Shown here piece by piece: positions 9,114 to 21,135 of a DNA stretch of 64,000 nucleotides. The stretch is from Poa pratensis (taxonomy: Eukaryota > Streptophyta > Magnoliopsida > Poales > Poaceae), in the NCBI GenBank assembly GCA_947311845.1, contig CAMZMU010000049.1, positions 4,416,421 to 4,480,420 on the forward strand. The letters run 5' to 3'. The translations under genes were made by a program, and so were the position numbers. The notes beneath the pieces were generated by a model. It saw only the letters and a list, made by a program, of their open reading frames with translations. It had not been told where the DNA came from and made no database searches. Within the stretch, counting starts at the first letter, position 1. Every line of letters starts with the position of its first letter.

Positions 9114-12100
9114 CACTACCGGAAAAATCTGTCTTTGCCGTGAGGACCGGTCTCTGCCGTGTGCCGCCATGTTCTCGGAACACGGCAAAGCGTACTTTGC
9201 CGTGCAGGAAATAAAAGGATCACGGCAAAGAATTGAGGCACGACACAGAAGATCGCGAGCACACGGCAAAGAATACGTCACGGCAAAATGGACACAAAAC
9301 ACACGGCAAATACAAAGAGCTCGGCAAAGATATATTTGCCGTGCTCCTTTATTTAAAAGCACGGCAAATCAGTTGACTAGGATCCGCAACTTTGCCGCGC
9401 TCCCCAATATTTCGCGGGAAATATCTAAATAAATTTCCCGCGCTATAAATAAATTCGCGGAAAAAGCTATACCGTGTGTATAAAAAAAGCACACGGCACA
9501 TATTCTCTTTGCCGTGTGCCTCTTAGCGTCGCATACGGCACATATTTTCTTTGTCGTGTGCCTTTTAGTCCCGCACACGGCAAACCATGTGTTTGCACTA
9601 ACCCCTTTGTTTTTTTATTTTGATATGCTTGCTTTGTTTATTTTCTTTGTTAAGACTTCTAGTACGTTCATTTACTTCACCTAACACAACCAAGGAAAAA
9701 AGTCCACTGGCCTACCCCTTTTGACGCCGTTTAAGGTGGTAGACAAAAACATTCGGGTTTTTCCAGCGGATCTAGGGTTTCACCGAATCGGGGCCCCGGA
9801 GCATCGGAAACCCACCCAAACCTAGGTTTTGCCATACCATGTGTGTACAAGTTTGTTGGGTGTTGTAAATGTCTAAGATTTTACTCCGGTGTGTGATCGT
9901 CTTCACCGACCGCACTCTCTGACTTATGATAATAGTTGGAAGTGCAAGATTTTACTCTGGTGTGTGACCGTCTTCACCGACCGCACTCTCTCTCTACTAA
10001 GTTTCTTGACTTATAGCTGAAAACTGCCGTTTCGGGGGAACCGGGGGCAATCTTGTGCGAACTTATGATAATAGTTGGTTTTCCATGTTCCTATGTCCTA
10101 ACCTAACACAACCAAGGAAAAAAGTCCACTGGCCTACCCCCTTTTGACGCCGTTCAAGGTGCTAGACGAAAATGTTAGGATTTTTCCAGCGGATCTAGGG
10201 TTTCGCCGAAGCGGGGCCCCGGAGCGTCGGAAACCCACCCAAACCTAGTTTGTGCCATACCATATGTATACAAGTGTGTTGGGTGTTGTAAATGTCCAAG
10301 AGATTTTACTCCGGGGTATGACCGTCTTCACCGACCGCACTCTCTCTCTACTAAGTTTCTTGACTTATAGCTGAAAACTGCCGTTTCGGGGGAACCGGGG
10401 CAATCTTTTGAGAACTTATGATAATAGTTGGTTTTCCATGTTCCTATGTCCTAACCTAACACAACCAAGGAAAAAAGTCCACTGGCCTACCCCCTTTCGA
10501 CGTCGTTCAAGGTGGTAGACGAAAATGTTAGGGTTTTTCCAGCGGATCTAGGGTTTCGCCGAAGCGGGTGGATCTCACTCGATGGCGCCGCCGCTTGGTG
10601 GCCAGGACGATCCGGAGGGGCAACCCCATATCTCCAACCCTAACCTTGTCCGGAGGCTCCCGTGGGTATGCTCGCATGACTCATAATTTAGCTTGACATG
10701 CCATTGCCACTTTAGTTGAACTTGTCAAAATTTAGTTAGTTGAACTTGTCAAATTTTACCCATTAGTTGAACTTGTCAAATTTTAGTTAGTTCAACTCAT
10801 CATATTTTAGTTAGCTTTCTTTTAATGCCATGACTATGCCATTTCCACCTAATTGTTGAACTCATCATTTTTTTGCAAACGTGTAGGATCAGGATCCTCC
10901 TCAATGATGTTGAGGACCTACTTCGCCGCCGAAAGGCCAGTAGAGGTTAGTTACCATTTCAACTTGCTACCACTCTCGTTCGAAAACTTACTTCATGTCT
11001 CACTTAGATCGACATAGCCAATCAATGAATCTCCAATGGTCACTTGTGTCTTTTGGTTTACCACATAGATCAACTTGTGTCTTATTGTTTACTACATCTA
11101 ACTTAGATCATGTCTTTTGGTTTACTACATCTAAACTTGTGCATATTCTTGAATTTGGACTTAAGAGTGTGACCAAAATATGCACCATAGATCAACTTGT
11201 ACATGGTTTACTTCATGTCTTCTATGCAGCATAGTCTAAGAATCAAAATATGTACATTCATTGATTTAAACATCTAAACTTGTACATGGATGCGTTGCAG
11301 GATGATATCGATGGCATGGATGCGTTTCACGATGATATTGATGCCACCATTTGTTGTACTGACCTTCTGTATCAATATTGTTGTAAATAATGATACATTG
11401 ATGTAATAATTGTGAAGTTTGTGCTCATTTTGTGATGTTTGTGCTCAATTTGTGATGTTTGTGCTCAAATTATGAATTATGTGTGATCTTATTTGTTGGA
11501 GTTTGAACTATGTTGATCTTATTTGTTGAACTATGTCTATGCTATGTGGAGTTAGAACCATATTGGAGCACTATTTAGTCATATTTGTGTGAGAATTGTC
11601 ATCTGTGAATTATTTTGTGTATTATCTGTAAAATGCAGGGATAAAAAAAAAATAGAATAAAATGGTGCCATATGGTCACTTTGTCGTGTACAGGCACACG
11701 GCAAAGGCCTTTGCCGTGAGGAGGCGCACGGCAAATCCTACACGTGGCGCGCACCTGTGAACCTGGCACGGTACGGGATGACCATATTGGTCAGTTTGCC
11801 GTGTCGTGGATGAACCTGGCACACGGCAAAGGGTGGAGGCTGGGTCTGGGCAAAACATCTGTGCCGTGCGCCTCGTCCGATGGTACACGGCAAAGATAGA
11901 AGATGTGCCATGTGCCTCGTCCGATGCAACACGGCAAAGATGAAAGATGTGCCGTGCGTCGCCGTGACGGTCGCACGGCAAAGGCGACAGGTATGCCGTG
12001 ACTCGTTTTCTCCATGCACACGGCAAAATTAGGCATCACGACAAATATCCGGGTTGAGGGTTGACTATACTCTGACAATTTTATGCCGTGTGGTGCGAGA

Positions 12101-12277
12101 AGGGCACACGGCAAAGCTTGTGCCGTGCATTTTGGCAAAAGCACACGGCAAAGAGCCTTTGCCGACACGTGTTGTGCCGTGCTGGCTTTGCCGTGCTGTT
12201 CCACACGGCAAAGACTTTGCCGTGTTCCGTAGATCCTTTGCCGTGCGGACACGGCAAAGAACTGATTTCCGGTAGTG
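9114..12277. mobile_element. Non-autonomous CACTA (En/Spm) DNA transposon, TSD GTT
   Basis: The element starts CACTACCGGAAAAATC and ends TTTCCGGTAGTG, giving terminal inverted repeats of CACTACCGGAAA. A perfect 3-bp duplication GTT flanks it (9111-9113, 12278-12280). Both ends are packed with subterminal motifs TTTGCCGTG/CACGGCAAA in both orientations (about 9133-9590 and 11680-12260), the usual transposase-binding repeats of CACTA elements. No transposase frame was found in 3.16 kb, so it depends on a partner. The interior contains the tandem array at 9680-10580. It also has weak exon-like pieces (ATG at 10582 to a donor at 10666, and segments at 10887 and 11301) that do not splice into an open frame. 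Confidence 0.93.
9680..10580. repeat. Tandem repeat of ~350-420 bp inside the CACTA element
   Basis: The block cctaacacaaccaaggaaaa begins copies at 9680, 10102 and 10455. Each includes tttttccagcggatctaggg and, in the first two complete copies, the block cttcaccgaccgcactctct and ctgccgtttcgggggaaccg. The first copy has an extra internal partial duplication. The third copy runs into unique sequence at about 10570. Confidence 0.85.
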
Positions 12278-12330
12278 GTTGTGGGGATGAAGTTTGAGTT
12301 GTGAGGGAGATAGTGCGTTAATTGCTCGCG

Positions 12331-12338
12331 TATTTATA
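12331..12338 (-). promoter_or_regulatory. Probable TATA box of the BURP gene, now detached
   Basis: Minus strand tataaata lies 51 bases upstream of the CACTA insertion site. Without the CACTA element it would sit about 75 bases upstream of the ancestral BURP ATG (9091), a normal core-promoter distance. This is inferred from position only. Confidence 0.5.
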
Positions 12339-12344
12339 TTGCTC

Positions 12345-13320
12345 GATCGGCTCTCTCTGGCAGCCTGGAAGTAGCCCATGCAGATGGCGCCGCTGCCAGC
12401 GGCTGTTGGAAGAGATCCATAGCTTCCACCGGCAATCCGCGCCGAGCTTGCAGCAACTGGCATGGAGTCGGCGTGTACTGTCGCGATGAACGGGAGATGC
12501 ATGGGTCGACCAGACAGAGCATGGCGATGGCGTGCCAAGTAATTTTCTAGTCATGTCAAGCGTACTACATCTTGGATTCTTGGAACAAACACTCACTAAG
12601 TCACTATAAGTCACTAGAGAAAGCGCTTATATATCTTCAGGCCTATACCTTTTTTGGTGAAAACAAACTGGTCAAAATAACTAACACCAACATTTTGTAA
12701 ACCAGCAACACCTGCTTAATTTAACTGTTAACTCTGATCGACCATCATGTATTAATCAGGCCACTCGCAGTGCTCTAAACCAAGACACCAGGGAACTCTT
12801 AGCAGATTCTTTTCGTTGTTTGGGAAGTACGGACAACACGCTAGTCTTTCCTGTCAAAAAAAAAAGCACACTAGTCTTGTACCGTGTACTCTGCTTCACT
12901 TAGTATAAGATTTGTCCTTCCGGAATCCGGTAAACAAATGACATTTCTTATTTTAAGCTTAATATATTCAGTATCGAAGATATGTGCAGTCATTGTAAAT
13001 GGACTGTGAAGCCAGTACAAGCCATGGCGTCCTTGAAAGGATGCTGCTTGATGAAAAGAAGAAAGTATCTCATCATTCGGTTTATGTGAATTAATAGTAC
13101 TATCCAGATCTGGACGAATCTCATCCGCGTCACACATATTTAGTTAATCTGGAGATGTTGATAGTAGTAAATTGGTATCTGAAAGAGGAGAACGTAAGAA
13201 CACCTTATGTGTTTCCTCCAAGTTGAGTATAGATTTCGAAAGAATCATGCTATGCTTTAATCGTAGAAAATATAATTTTATGAGAATTTTCTTTTATACC
13301 AAGTTTATGAAAGCACTCTA
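12345..13320. other. Intergenic DNA upstream of the BURP pseudogene
   Basis: The first part is probably the BURP upstream region. The rest is AT-rich, with only chance frames. No known repeat was recognised. Confidence 0.4.
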
Positions 13321-13384
13321 TCGGTAAGAGCAACTCCAACAGATGATTTAAAACAAATATAACTAACTTTTACATCACCAAACG

Positions 13385-14150
13385 GCAAAAAAATGAGCTC
13401 CAACAGGTGATGTAAACTTATTGGGTGATGCAAATTTTTACCACATGATGTATATTTCTGGGTTTGGTGATAAAAATATACATCACCAAAGAGGTGTTTG
13501 CAAACCTAAATTTCAGTGCGCGCAACCCAACCGCCAGCTTCAGCCTTTCAGCCTCCTGCCGCGCGCGACCTGTCCCCTTCGAGCCTCATCGCCGCCGACC
13601 AAATTACATCCATGGAGGGCGCCGGTGGCCCTTCCCCGACCACTTCCGCCCCTCCCGCTGTCGCCGCCGCTAGTTCCCAACCACAATCGAGCTTCTCCGC
13701 TGCGCCTGCCGCGGCAAACCCTAGCACTTCTCCTCTCCGTTGTGCCATGTTCGTGCCGAACACGACCGTCCCAGCTTCAGTGACGACCAAGGAAGGCCGG
13801 GCCGCCCGGCCAAAGGAGGAGGGGGGATGCACTGATGTCTACTACACGCTTCTAATCTTGTAGACTTTGTTGGGCCTCCAAGTGCATAGTTTTGTAGGAT
13901 AGCAGCAGATTCCTCTTTAGTGAGTTACCAAAAAATGAGCTCCAACAGGTGATGTAAACCTATTTGGTGATGCAAATTTTTACCAAATAATGTATATTTC
14001 TGGGTTTGGTGATGTATATACATCACCAAAGAGGTGTTTCAAACCTAAAATTTCAATGTGCACAGCCCAACCGCCAACTTCAGCCTTTCATCCTCCTCCC
14101 GTGTGTGACCCGTCCCCTTCGAGCCCTGCCGCCGCAAATTACAGTACAAG
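13385..14150. repeat. Direct duplication of a ~210-bp block (MULE-like) flanking an LTR fragment
   Basis: The block atgagctccaacaggtgatg... with two gtatatttctgggtttggtga segments and a GC-rich tail (cccaaccgccarcttcagcc) occurs at about 13392-13600 and 13936-14140. The motif tggtgatgtatatacatcacca is palindromic, and the entry word agcaactccaacag (13328) resembles ends of Mutator-like MITEs. Family assignment is tentative; the duplication itself is clear. Confidence 0.7.
13833..13928 (-). mobile_element. Terminal fragment of an E1-type Athila LTR
   Basis: The sequence from tgatgtctac at 13833 to about 13928 matches the end of the E1 LTR (positions 30104-30197), including tgttgggcctccaagtgca. 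It starts exactly at the LTR terminus and stops after about 95 bases, where the second copy of the 13.4-kb block begins. Confidence 0.75.
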
Positions 14151-14896
14151 TACGTAAGGTATTTCGTCCAATAGAAGACCTAGCTGGCATGATGATTATG
14201 CAAACGAAACCCTCTGCTCTATCGATCTGTCTTCAGGCAGCGTATAAAAGACCGGTTCAATATGATGAAATTTCAAGCTCGAACAGCTAAACCAAACCCA
14301 GAACCGAGAGAAGATCAGTGTGTGTCAGGCTCTTGGGCTGGCAGCTGCCAATGGCTTCTTCTCGGCTTGACTTCGCGGGCTCTGCTTAGATTTATCTCTT
14401 CTCCATTCACGCCTGTTCGGTTTGAGTGGGATCAACGTGGATCGGGAGGTATTGACAGGGAACTGAACTGTATTCCCTGCCATTCCCTGTCAACCTCTAC
14501 CAACTCTGGGTGTAAGGGCATCTCCAGCCACGCCTCCCAAGCGCACCCAGGCCGCTATTAGTTTGGACAAGGCCTTCTATAGTTTGGAGAAGCAAAATCA
14601 CTATTTTTTATGTAGTTTTTTATTCTTCTAGAGAGAAAAAACAAAACGAATTGTTACACCTTATTCTCCCTTTATGTTGTGATTGTTTTTCTTAGCCATG
14701 TTCGAAACTGAATCAAGCGTGACCTCATACCAGTTTACTTTTATTCACGACAAAATATTGATGCAAGTATAATCTTTCAAACAGGGAAGAGCCAAATTAT
14801 CAGTTAAAAAAGCTTCGAAATTCTCGCAGGAGAGAAGAACGAGCGATGCGTCCATACAGCCTGCTGACCGCTAGGGGCAGAGAAGCTGTCCAATCA
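14151..14896. other. Intergenic DNA and 3' flank of the RMC1-like gene
   Basis: This stretch includes MITE-like words (gcctgttcggtttgagtggg, ggcatctccagcca) without clear paired ends. The part next to 14896 is the probable 3' UTR of the minus-strand gene. No coding region is supported. Confidence 0.4.
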
Positions 14897-17800
14897 TCAA
14901 ACCATTTCCGACAGTATGTGCTGATATCTGCCATAGTCTGACGTCATCTTGAAGCTCGGTGTGAACTCGGAGAAGAAGCTCAGCACAGCAGCAACGTTCC
15001 GCGCGCTGCCATTGGCCACAGCTTTCTCCAAGAACAGGACAGGCTGCACCGTGATAACCTGGACGAACCTTCATGTCAGTAACAAGGGGATATGCAACAA
15101 AGTACTGGGACAAAACCAAGGTGCTACCTTGGATCATATGGTGAGCACTTGAGCGCCGATTTTCAGTAGACATGATACCAATAACTAGCATAATCGCTAG
15201 TACTCAGTCTATTTAGATTTTCTCAAGTTTTAGTTGCCTGAGCTTAGCCAGTTGGCCTCAGGATTTGTCTTGTGTTTTTATATTGGGTTCAATTTATTTT
15301 GCTTTTATTTGTAACCGTTCGATTCAGATTATGCCTAGCCGAACCCTTGGCTGTAGTTACCAAAATTATGCTTTGCTCTGACAACATAGCATGCTCAGAT
15401 ATGTGGAAGGAACTCACTAGTAATGCAAGCATCAATGATACTAACGTACCTTGTATTTTCGAGCGTAGCGTAGAGCCTCCAGGTAGTACCCTTCTTGCAG
15501 TAATACAGCGACATAATCATGGTGCAGGCACCTCTCCCGCAGCATGTCCACGCCCAATTTTCTTGTCAGCGAATGATGTCGACCCAGTTCAACTAGCTGC
15601 ATTGCGAGTTCCCTGGAGGGCTCTAGGATCTGGAAGTGTATTTAATGGAGGTAAAACATAATACATTTAGTCATCAGTACACAACATGATTGCTAGTTTA
15701 TTTAATGGTAATTGCCTCACTAACCATCAGTAATAATGGTTTTAGAACATGTTAGAACAGCATACTAACCTTGTTTGACACAAACAGTGCTATTTCGGCA
15801 TAACGGTTGCTGCGGGCCAGCAAAGTAGTCATCATCACATACAGGTTGGGAGGAGCCTTCAGCCCAGCCTTTGACATGCTGTACACAAAACAAGACAGTA
15901 ATTTAGTATATTCTTACTATCATGTGTTCGTTGCTTCTAAACTACTTTCAAGAACACTAAGTACCTTCGTAAAAACTCCATGATGACAGCAATCAGGTAT
16001 GCAGGGTCGCCCATCATTTCATCTTCAACAAGAAGAAAGACAGACTGGAACATTTCGATAGGTGAAATTGCCACACTAGCGACATGTGTTCCATGCTGCA
16101 TTGATGCACCAGAAGCCAATGGTCTGCTATCCTCACCTACAACCTGCGGTCTTGTGCTGGTGGCACCAGATGTTGCCTGACTTAGTGCTCTAGATGTATT
16201 GGCAGTATCTTCAGAATCAGAAGATGTATTTAAAGATGCCCTATCTACATGTGCTGCCAGGTTAGCAATTCCATGCGCAGCTCCAGAATTTGATTGCAGC
16301 TGTCTACTCTCGACCCCAATTGCTGAGTCTGTGTGAACAACAGGTCTATTCTCTGTCCCAGAAGGTGGTTCCTGAGAAACCAAACCGGAGTCCTCAATAG
16401 GCTGACCAGACTGTTCGTTTTGCTCCGATGTTCTCCTAGCCCCAGCAGGACTGCCTCCCATTTTCATCAAACGGGAGTACGAATCAAGAATGACATCCAT
16501 TGCCTTGGCAACCAAAGTTATTGGCCTCCTTTCCAGGATGATTGTTCGAATTATAGCAAAGCTAAGTGTCTTGACCTGATCATATATTTAAGTAAGAAAT
16601 GGTATGAAATTGTAATGATTGGCAAAAGCTGAACTATGAGATGGGCATATATGTGAAGCAGTAAAATCATATTACCATACTCAGGTCAGACTTCCGTCTC
16701 TGAAGGAATTCCAAAATCGAAGGAGCATCAGAAGTGCTAGCAGCAATAGCCTAGGTTTCAAGCTATGCGTGTCAGGGCAAAGATGTATTGCATTGAGGAT
16801 GATATAATGAAGGAATGATCCATTGTCAATTCCTTACCTCCAGGTCTAAATGAAGTTTCCACAGTAGCCCATTATCAGCATCACAGATAAGGTCAGGAAT
16901 GAGAAAGTTCCAGCCTTCTCCATATAAAGTCCCACCATATGCACTTGATTGGTGATCTGCGGTTTCAGCTGCTTGCCTACTACTGGACAGTCCTCTCACT
17001 AGGAGCGGAAGTGGTGCAGATATTGGTGTGTAAGAATCCATAAACACATCATATAGTATGACAACTTTTGCATCTATCTGATGTACCATGATTATATTGT
17101 CAACCGCACTAACTGCAATTCTGCTTGAATAAATTGGCAGAGTACCCTGAAATAACAAACTATGAGTTAGTGGACTGCTGCTACTTCCTCACGCAGTAAT
17201 TCCAAACCTAGACCAGAATACTAAGGTCTTGTATCATTGACCAAGGCACTATTCCTTTGGTTTCTTTTTGTGGAAAAAATATTTGTCAGATTCTCAGTCG
17301 CCAGGACTGGCAAAAAAACAGCAATAAGGCCATCTTCACCCAAACTTTGAGAAGTTTATGAACTTTTCAGAAACAAATGAAGTGTTAATTTACAAAAAAC
17401 AAAATGATCAGCTCAGCTCGAATAATGACTTATGAAACGGGTCCTGTGTAATCCGTAGACCGGGTGGTTTTCCTACACACTAACGAGGCCAAGATGTCCA
17501 ATTTAGCCACGAATCAGAAACCTCATCCCAACTTTAGCTCGAACTGCTTGCAGCCTTCTAGGAAAGCAAACAACACACTAGATAAAAATGGAAAGCAAAG
17601 CGCGTATAACATTACAGGCTATTCCTCATGCCCATTCTCCTAATTACTCTATGATTCAAACAGATAATCACATAATAATGACAATACAGTTAACAATATG
17701 ATCCATCTGAACATCTTCTAGAAACCCAGATGCATGACTGGAGTACTATCATAATATTGGACCTTTTATTTATCATACACACTTAATCACGACCACCTAT

Positions 17801-20800
17801 TTATTATTATAGGTCATATTGACTCAGTAGATAGTGTTTACTAGAACTGTGTCAGTCATGGTTTACAAAGCGTGAAGCGTCCTCAAAGCGATGGGGGGGC
17901 GCTTTGGCGCTTAAGCGACGCCTAAGCGGCGCTTTGGCGCTTAAAGCGCCCAAAGCGGTCATTTTTCCAAAGCGGAGGGGGGGCGCTTTGACGCCTAAGC
18001 GTCGCCTAGGCGTCCTGAAGCGGACGCTTTGTAAACCATGGTGTCAGTGAGTAGGCAATGGTGCAACCTGTCAAACAATGTAGGAATGGACAACTTAATA
18101 CAGATCACACTATTTCTCTCCCTTCTTTTTTCCTAAACCGACACAACAGGTCAGCCAGACCAGACTAGGCATTATTCATTCTTCAGTCGACGTCATATTT
18201 ACCAGATTCACCGTTCACGATTCATGACCTTTTACAATTCGATTACAATGTGGGCTGGGTGGGGGTATAAATCTCCCAGCGCTGCGCTGCCAGCTCTGCT
18301 CCCCACCACGACTTGAGGACAATGTGGCTTGTTCCACCAAGACTTCAGTGATGACATGGTCAACGGCTACGGCAACAAAGCTGCTTGCAGTCTTTCTTCA
18401 TGGATATAGAGGTTGATGATGGAGATGACACGAATGAGGTGACGAATTAGAAACTGATTTAGATCAGGGTTTGACGAAGGATTGAGCGAATCCAGTAACT
18501 ATGGGTCGAACCACCAGTTCATCCAGTTTAATTACTATGCACTCAAACTATTCCTTGTAAAATGCAAGCAGGCTACCTTTTCGAGATATATCCTTATTCA
18601 AGAAAAATAACCAAACCTGCTACCGACACCTTATTCTTTACTAACTCCTCTACGTGTTTTCTTTTAAAGTAATGTCATGGCAAATATGATGTTGTTAATG
18701 TCACCAACATGACCAAAGAGTGCTAATTTTCATAAATATCAAATAAATGCTATTCAACTGAAACAGACACGTATATAGGCTAGTCCAGGCAAAATTATGT
18801 GCACCCTCTCCCTCTTAAAGCTAGAGCTAGGATGGGGAAAAATATTCAAAATATAACATGTTTTTGAGAAAAGGATCTACAGGGAAATCGGTTTACAGTT
18901 CAAACCTGTTGCACAACAGCATCACGGTAGAAACGGTACAAGTTCAATGCCATGTTAACTCTATCGAGCTGTAAGCAGTAAATCCTACCATACCTGTCAC
19001 ATTCGAAAAATAATATTGGAATTATATGGGAAAATTTTAAGACAAACGAGAAGAAAACAGATAAAGGGACAGAAAAGCATACACTGTTACAATGTGAACA
19101 TCAGCAGCAGCAAGGACAGGCTTGTTATTTGCTTCAGATTTAGACATCACCATCTCAAACTTAGGTAATTTGACAATCCCACCAGCAGAAAACTGTCAGA
19201 AACGTGGTTGAAAGTTAGCATACAGATTGAATGATAAATCATGCTATGTGGAGAAAAAGGTTAATCATTTAGTCTTGTTTAGTTCATTCAATACACATTT
19301 GGGTTCAAATTAGACATGAAGATGGACATAGAAAAATTCTCCAAATTTATAAGAAAAGTTTCATATGCATAGATGTCTTGAGTGCAAAACCAGCTCAACT
19401 GCAAACTGATGTTCAGAATACAGGGCCTGGGCCAACGGATCAATCACACCGTCAGTGGCGGAGTGTGAACTAGAATCAAGAGAGGGCCAATTCCTAACAC
19501 CATTACACATCAAGCAGCAACTTGCAAGTGCTAAAGAACCCAAGCTCACGATATGGCCAGGAGTCAAGAGGAGGATGAAGATATTGGATGCTCCCGGCTT
19601 GAACCTTACTACCGGGTAGTCCGGTGACGCTCTAGTACATTAGGGGAAGAAGAATACCAACTAAACTAGAGTACAGAACTGAGAAGCAAAGAGACCTGGT
19701 CGAGATGCCAGCTAATAATTATGCAGCATTGGCCAAATAATGTACACCTAGCAAGGCAGGTAGGCTAACGTATTAAGCGATATATTCGCAGGATGGTCTC
19801 CATGACCCTCCACCACTGATACCATGAGTGAACTGTATCTCCAGAATTTGGGAATTGGATTAATATGTTACAAATTTATTGTCTTAGTTACCATCGCTTT
19901 CTCCTATACGCCATCCAAAATATGCACACCAAATAAACATGAACAACCATACAAAAAAATATTTTACTGAAAGTAAATACTAGTAGTTATTAAAAATATC
20001 TAAAGGAATACGAAACGCCATTTTAATATAAATAGAAAGCAAGTTTTATATAGATCCACGCCCACTGTTTTACTACACAGAGAAGTTGAAAATATCTCAA
20101 TACAAAGTCTGCTTTGAAGTTCAACAACAGCAGTAGCCCAGCAGAATGGAAGTCAGAAATCTTAGAATGGTTCAAAACAGTGAAAGCAGGAAACATCAAC
20201 CAATATTTCTTAGCAACCGGCATTTATGAAAGAAATCTTTATCAGAGATTTTTCTATGGATATGATATCTTTCATGTGTGCATAATGCATTACCTGATAT
20301 CCAGTGAACATGTTACATTGCATGCCAGTAGCAAGAAGAAGCAACCTGCTTTCATGAGTGTAAAGATACCAAACAATATTGATTTTTTTGGACTCCACCA
20401 AGCGAAGAGCATTTGATTGAGGCTCATATACAAGCAGATCTAGGCCACTGCAATAGAGATACATTTCACAAAAAAAAGTGAACCAACGAACAGGATAATC
20501 TCCTTCTACATAGAACTAAAACTTGAATGAAGTCAATCCCAAAATGAGGAAATAAGTAGTTGTGTCTATCGCAAAAAGTGCTCCTATGGGTGTGGCAGTA
20601 GGCTATATAAATTTTCTGTCCCTTATATTTTAGCAGGAACACATTACATACCTTGTTTTTATTATTATGACATCACAAGTGGGGCAGTCGGTCCAGAAAA
20701 AGCCCAGCGTTGTTTCAGAATCTGCTCTGCACTTCTTGCTACAGGCTTCCCCAGTTTCTCTATTTCTAAACTCAACCTCATGACTGGATCTTTGAATACC

Positions 20801-21135
20801 TATGGCTTTCTGATCCAGCGAAAATCGAACTGATAAGACAGGGCCTTCATTAACTGGATCAGAGTTTGGAGGTCCAGATGAAGTAGATGGAGCTATCTTC
20901 CAGTATAATATCTGCAATCACGCAACCAATTTACTTTATAATAACCAGGTTCATGGGGCAAATGGAAAAGTCAATTAACTGTATGTTCATATACCCGATC
21001 AGCTGTTGGAGCTACAAGGAACTTATTGCCATCGTCATAGAATAGGCCCCTAATATCTGGAATGTCACATCGTAGTGGAGGATGTTGTACATAAGCGTGA
21101 GAGAGCGCACCAGGGCTGCCCAAACCTCCTTGCAT
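14897..21135 (-). CDS. RMC1: RMC1/Mic1-like protein (MON1-CCZ1 complex regulator), 11 coding exons
   Basis: RMC1 (Mic1, C18orf8) is a subunit of the MON1-CCZ1 complex that activates Rab7 on late endosomes and vacuoles; the plant homologue is little studied. Exons, 5' to 3' on the minus strand: 21135-20995, 20911-20652, 20447-20294, 19192-19083, 18993-18906, 17146-16838, 16750-16676, 16575-15965, 15878-15770, 15629-15450, 15058-14897. All junctions are GT-AG and phases match; the total is 2199 nt, about 732 residues, with no frame breaks. The N-terminal part (GALSHAYVQHPPLRCDIPD, GFFWTDCPTCDV, WYLYTHESRLLLLATGMQC, SAVDNIIMVHQIDAKVVILYD) is beta-propeller-like. The C-terminal part (EFLQRRKSDL, RTIILERRP, MTTLLARSNRYAEIALF, LRERCLHHDYVAVLLQEGYY) is the helical Mic1 domain. 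Exon 8 carries a long Ser/Thr/Gln-rich linker. The start could lie further upstream if an earlier exon is coding. Confidence 0.9.
17857..18040. mobile_element. 184-bp hAT-like MITE in an RMC1 intron, TSD GTGTCAGT
   Basis: Perfect terminal inverted repeats CATGGTTTACAAAGCG / CGCTTTGTAAACCATG enclose the element. An 8-bp direct repeat GTGTCAGT lies at 17849-17856 and 18041-18048. The interior is built from AAGCGCC/GGCGCTT words in both orientations, so the whole element can fold on itself. It lies in the intron between coding exons 5 and 6. Confidence 0.9.

Noticed and set aside
11676..12538. Several frames of 90-157 codons near the right end of the CACTA element
   Set aside because: They are made of translated TTTGCCGTG subterminal repeats (Cys/Arg/Val-rich repetition) and are not genes.
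15272..15661. Plus-strand frame of 129 codons
   Set aside because: It lies antisense to RMC1 exon 10 and its flanking introns, with no similarity of its own.
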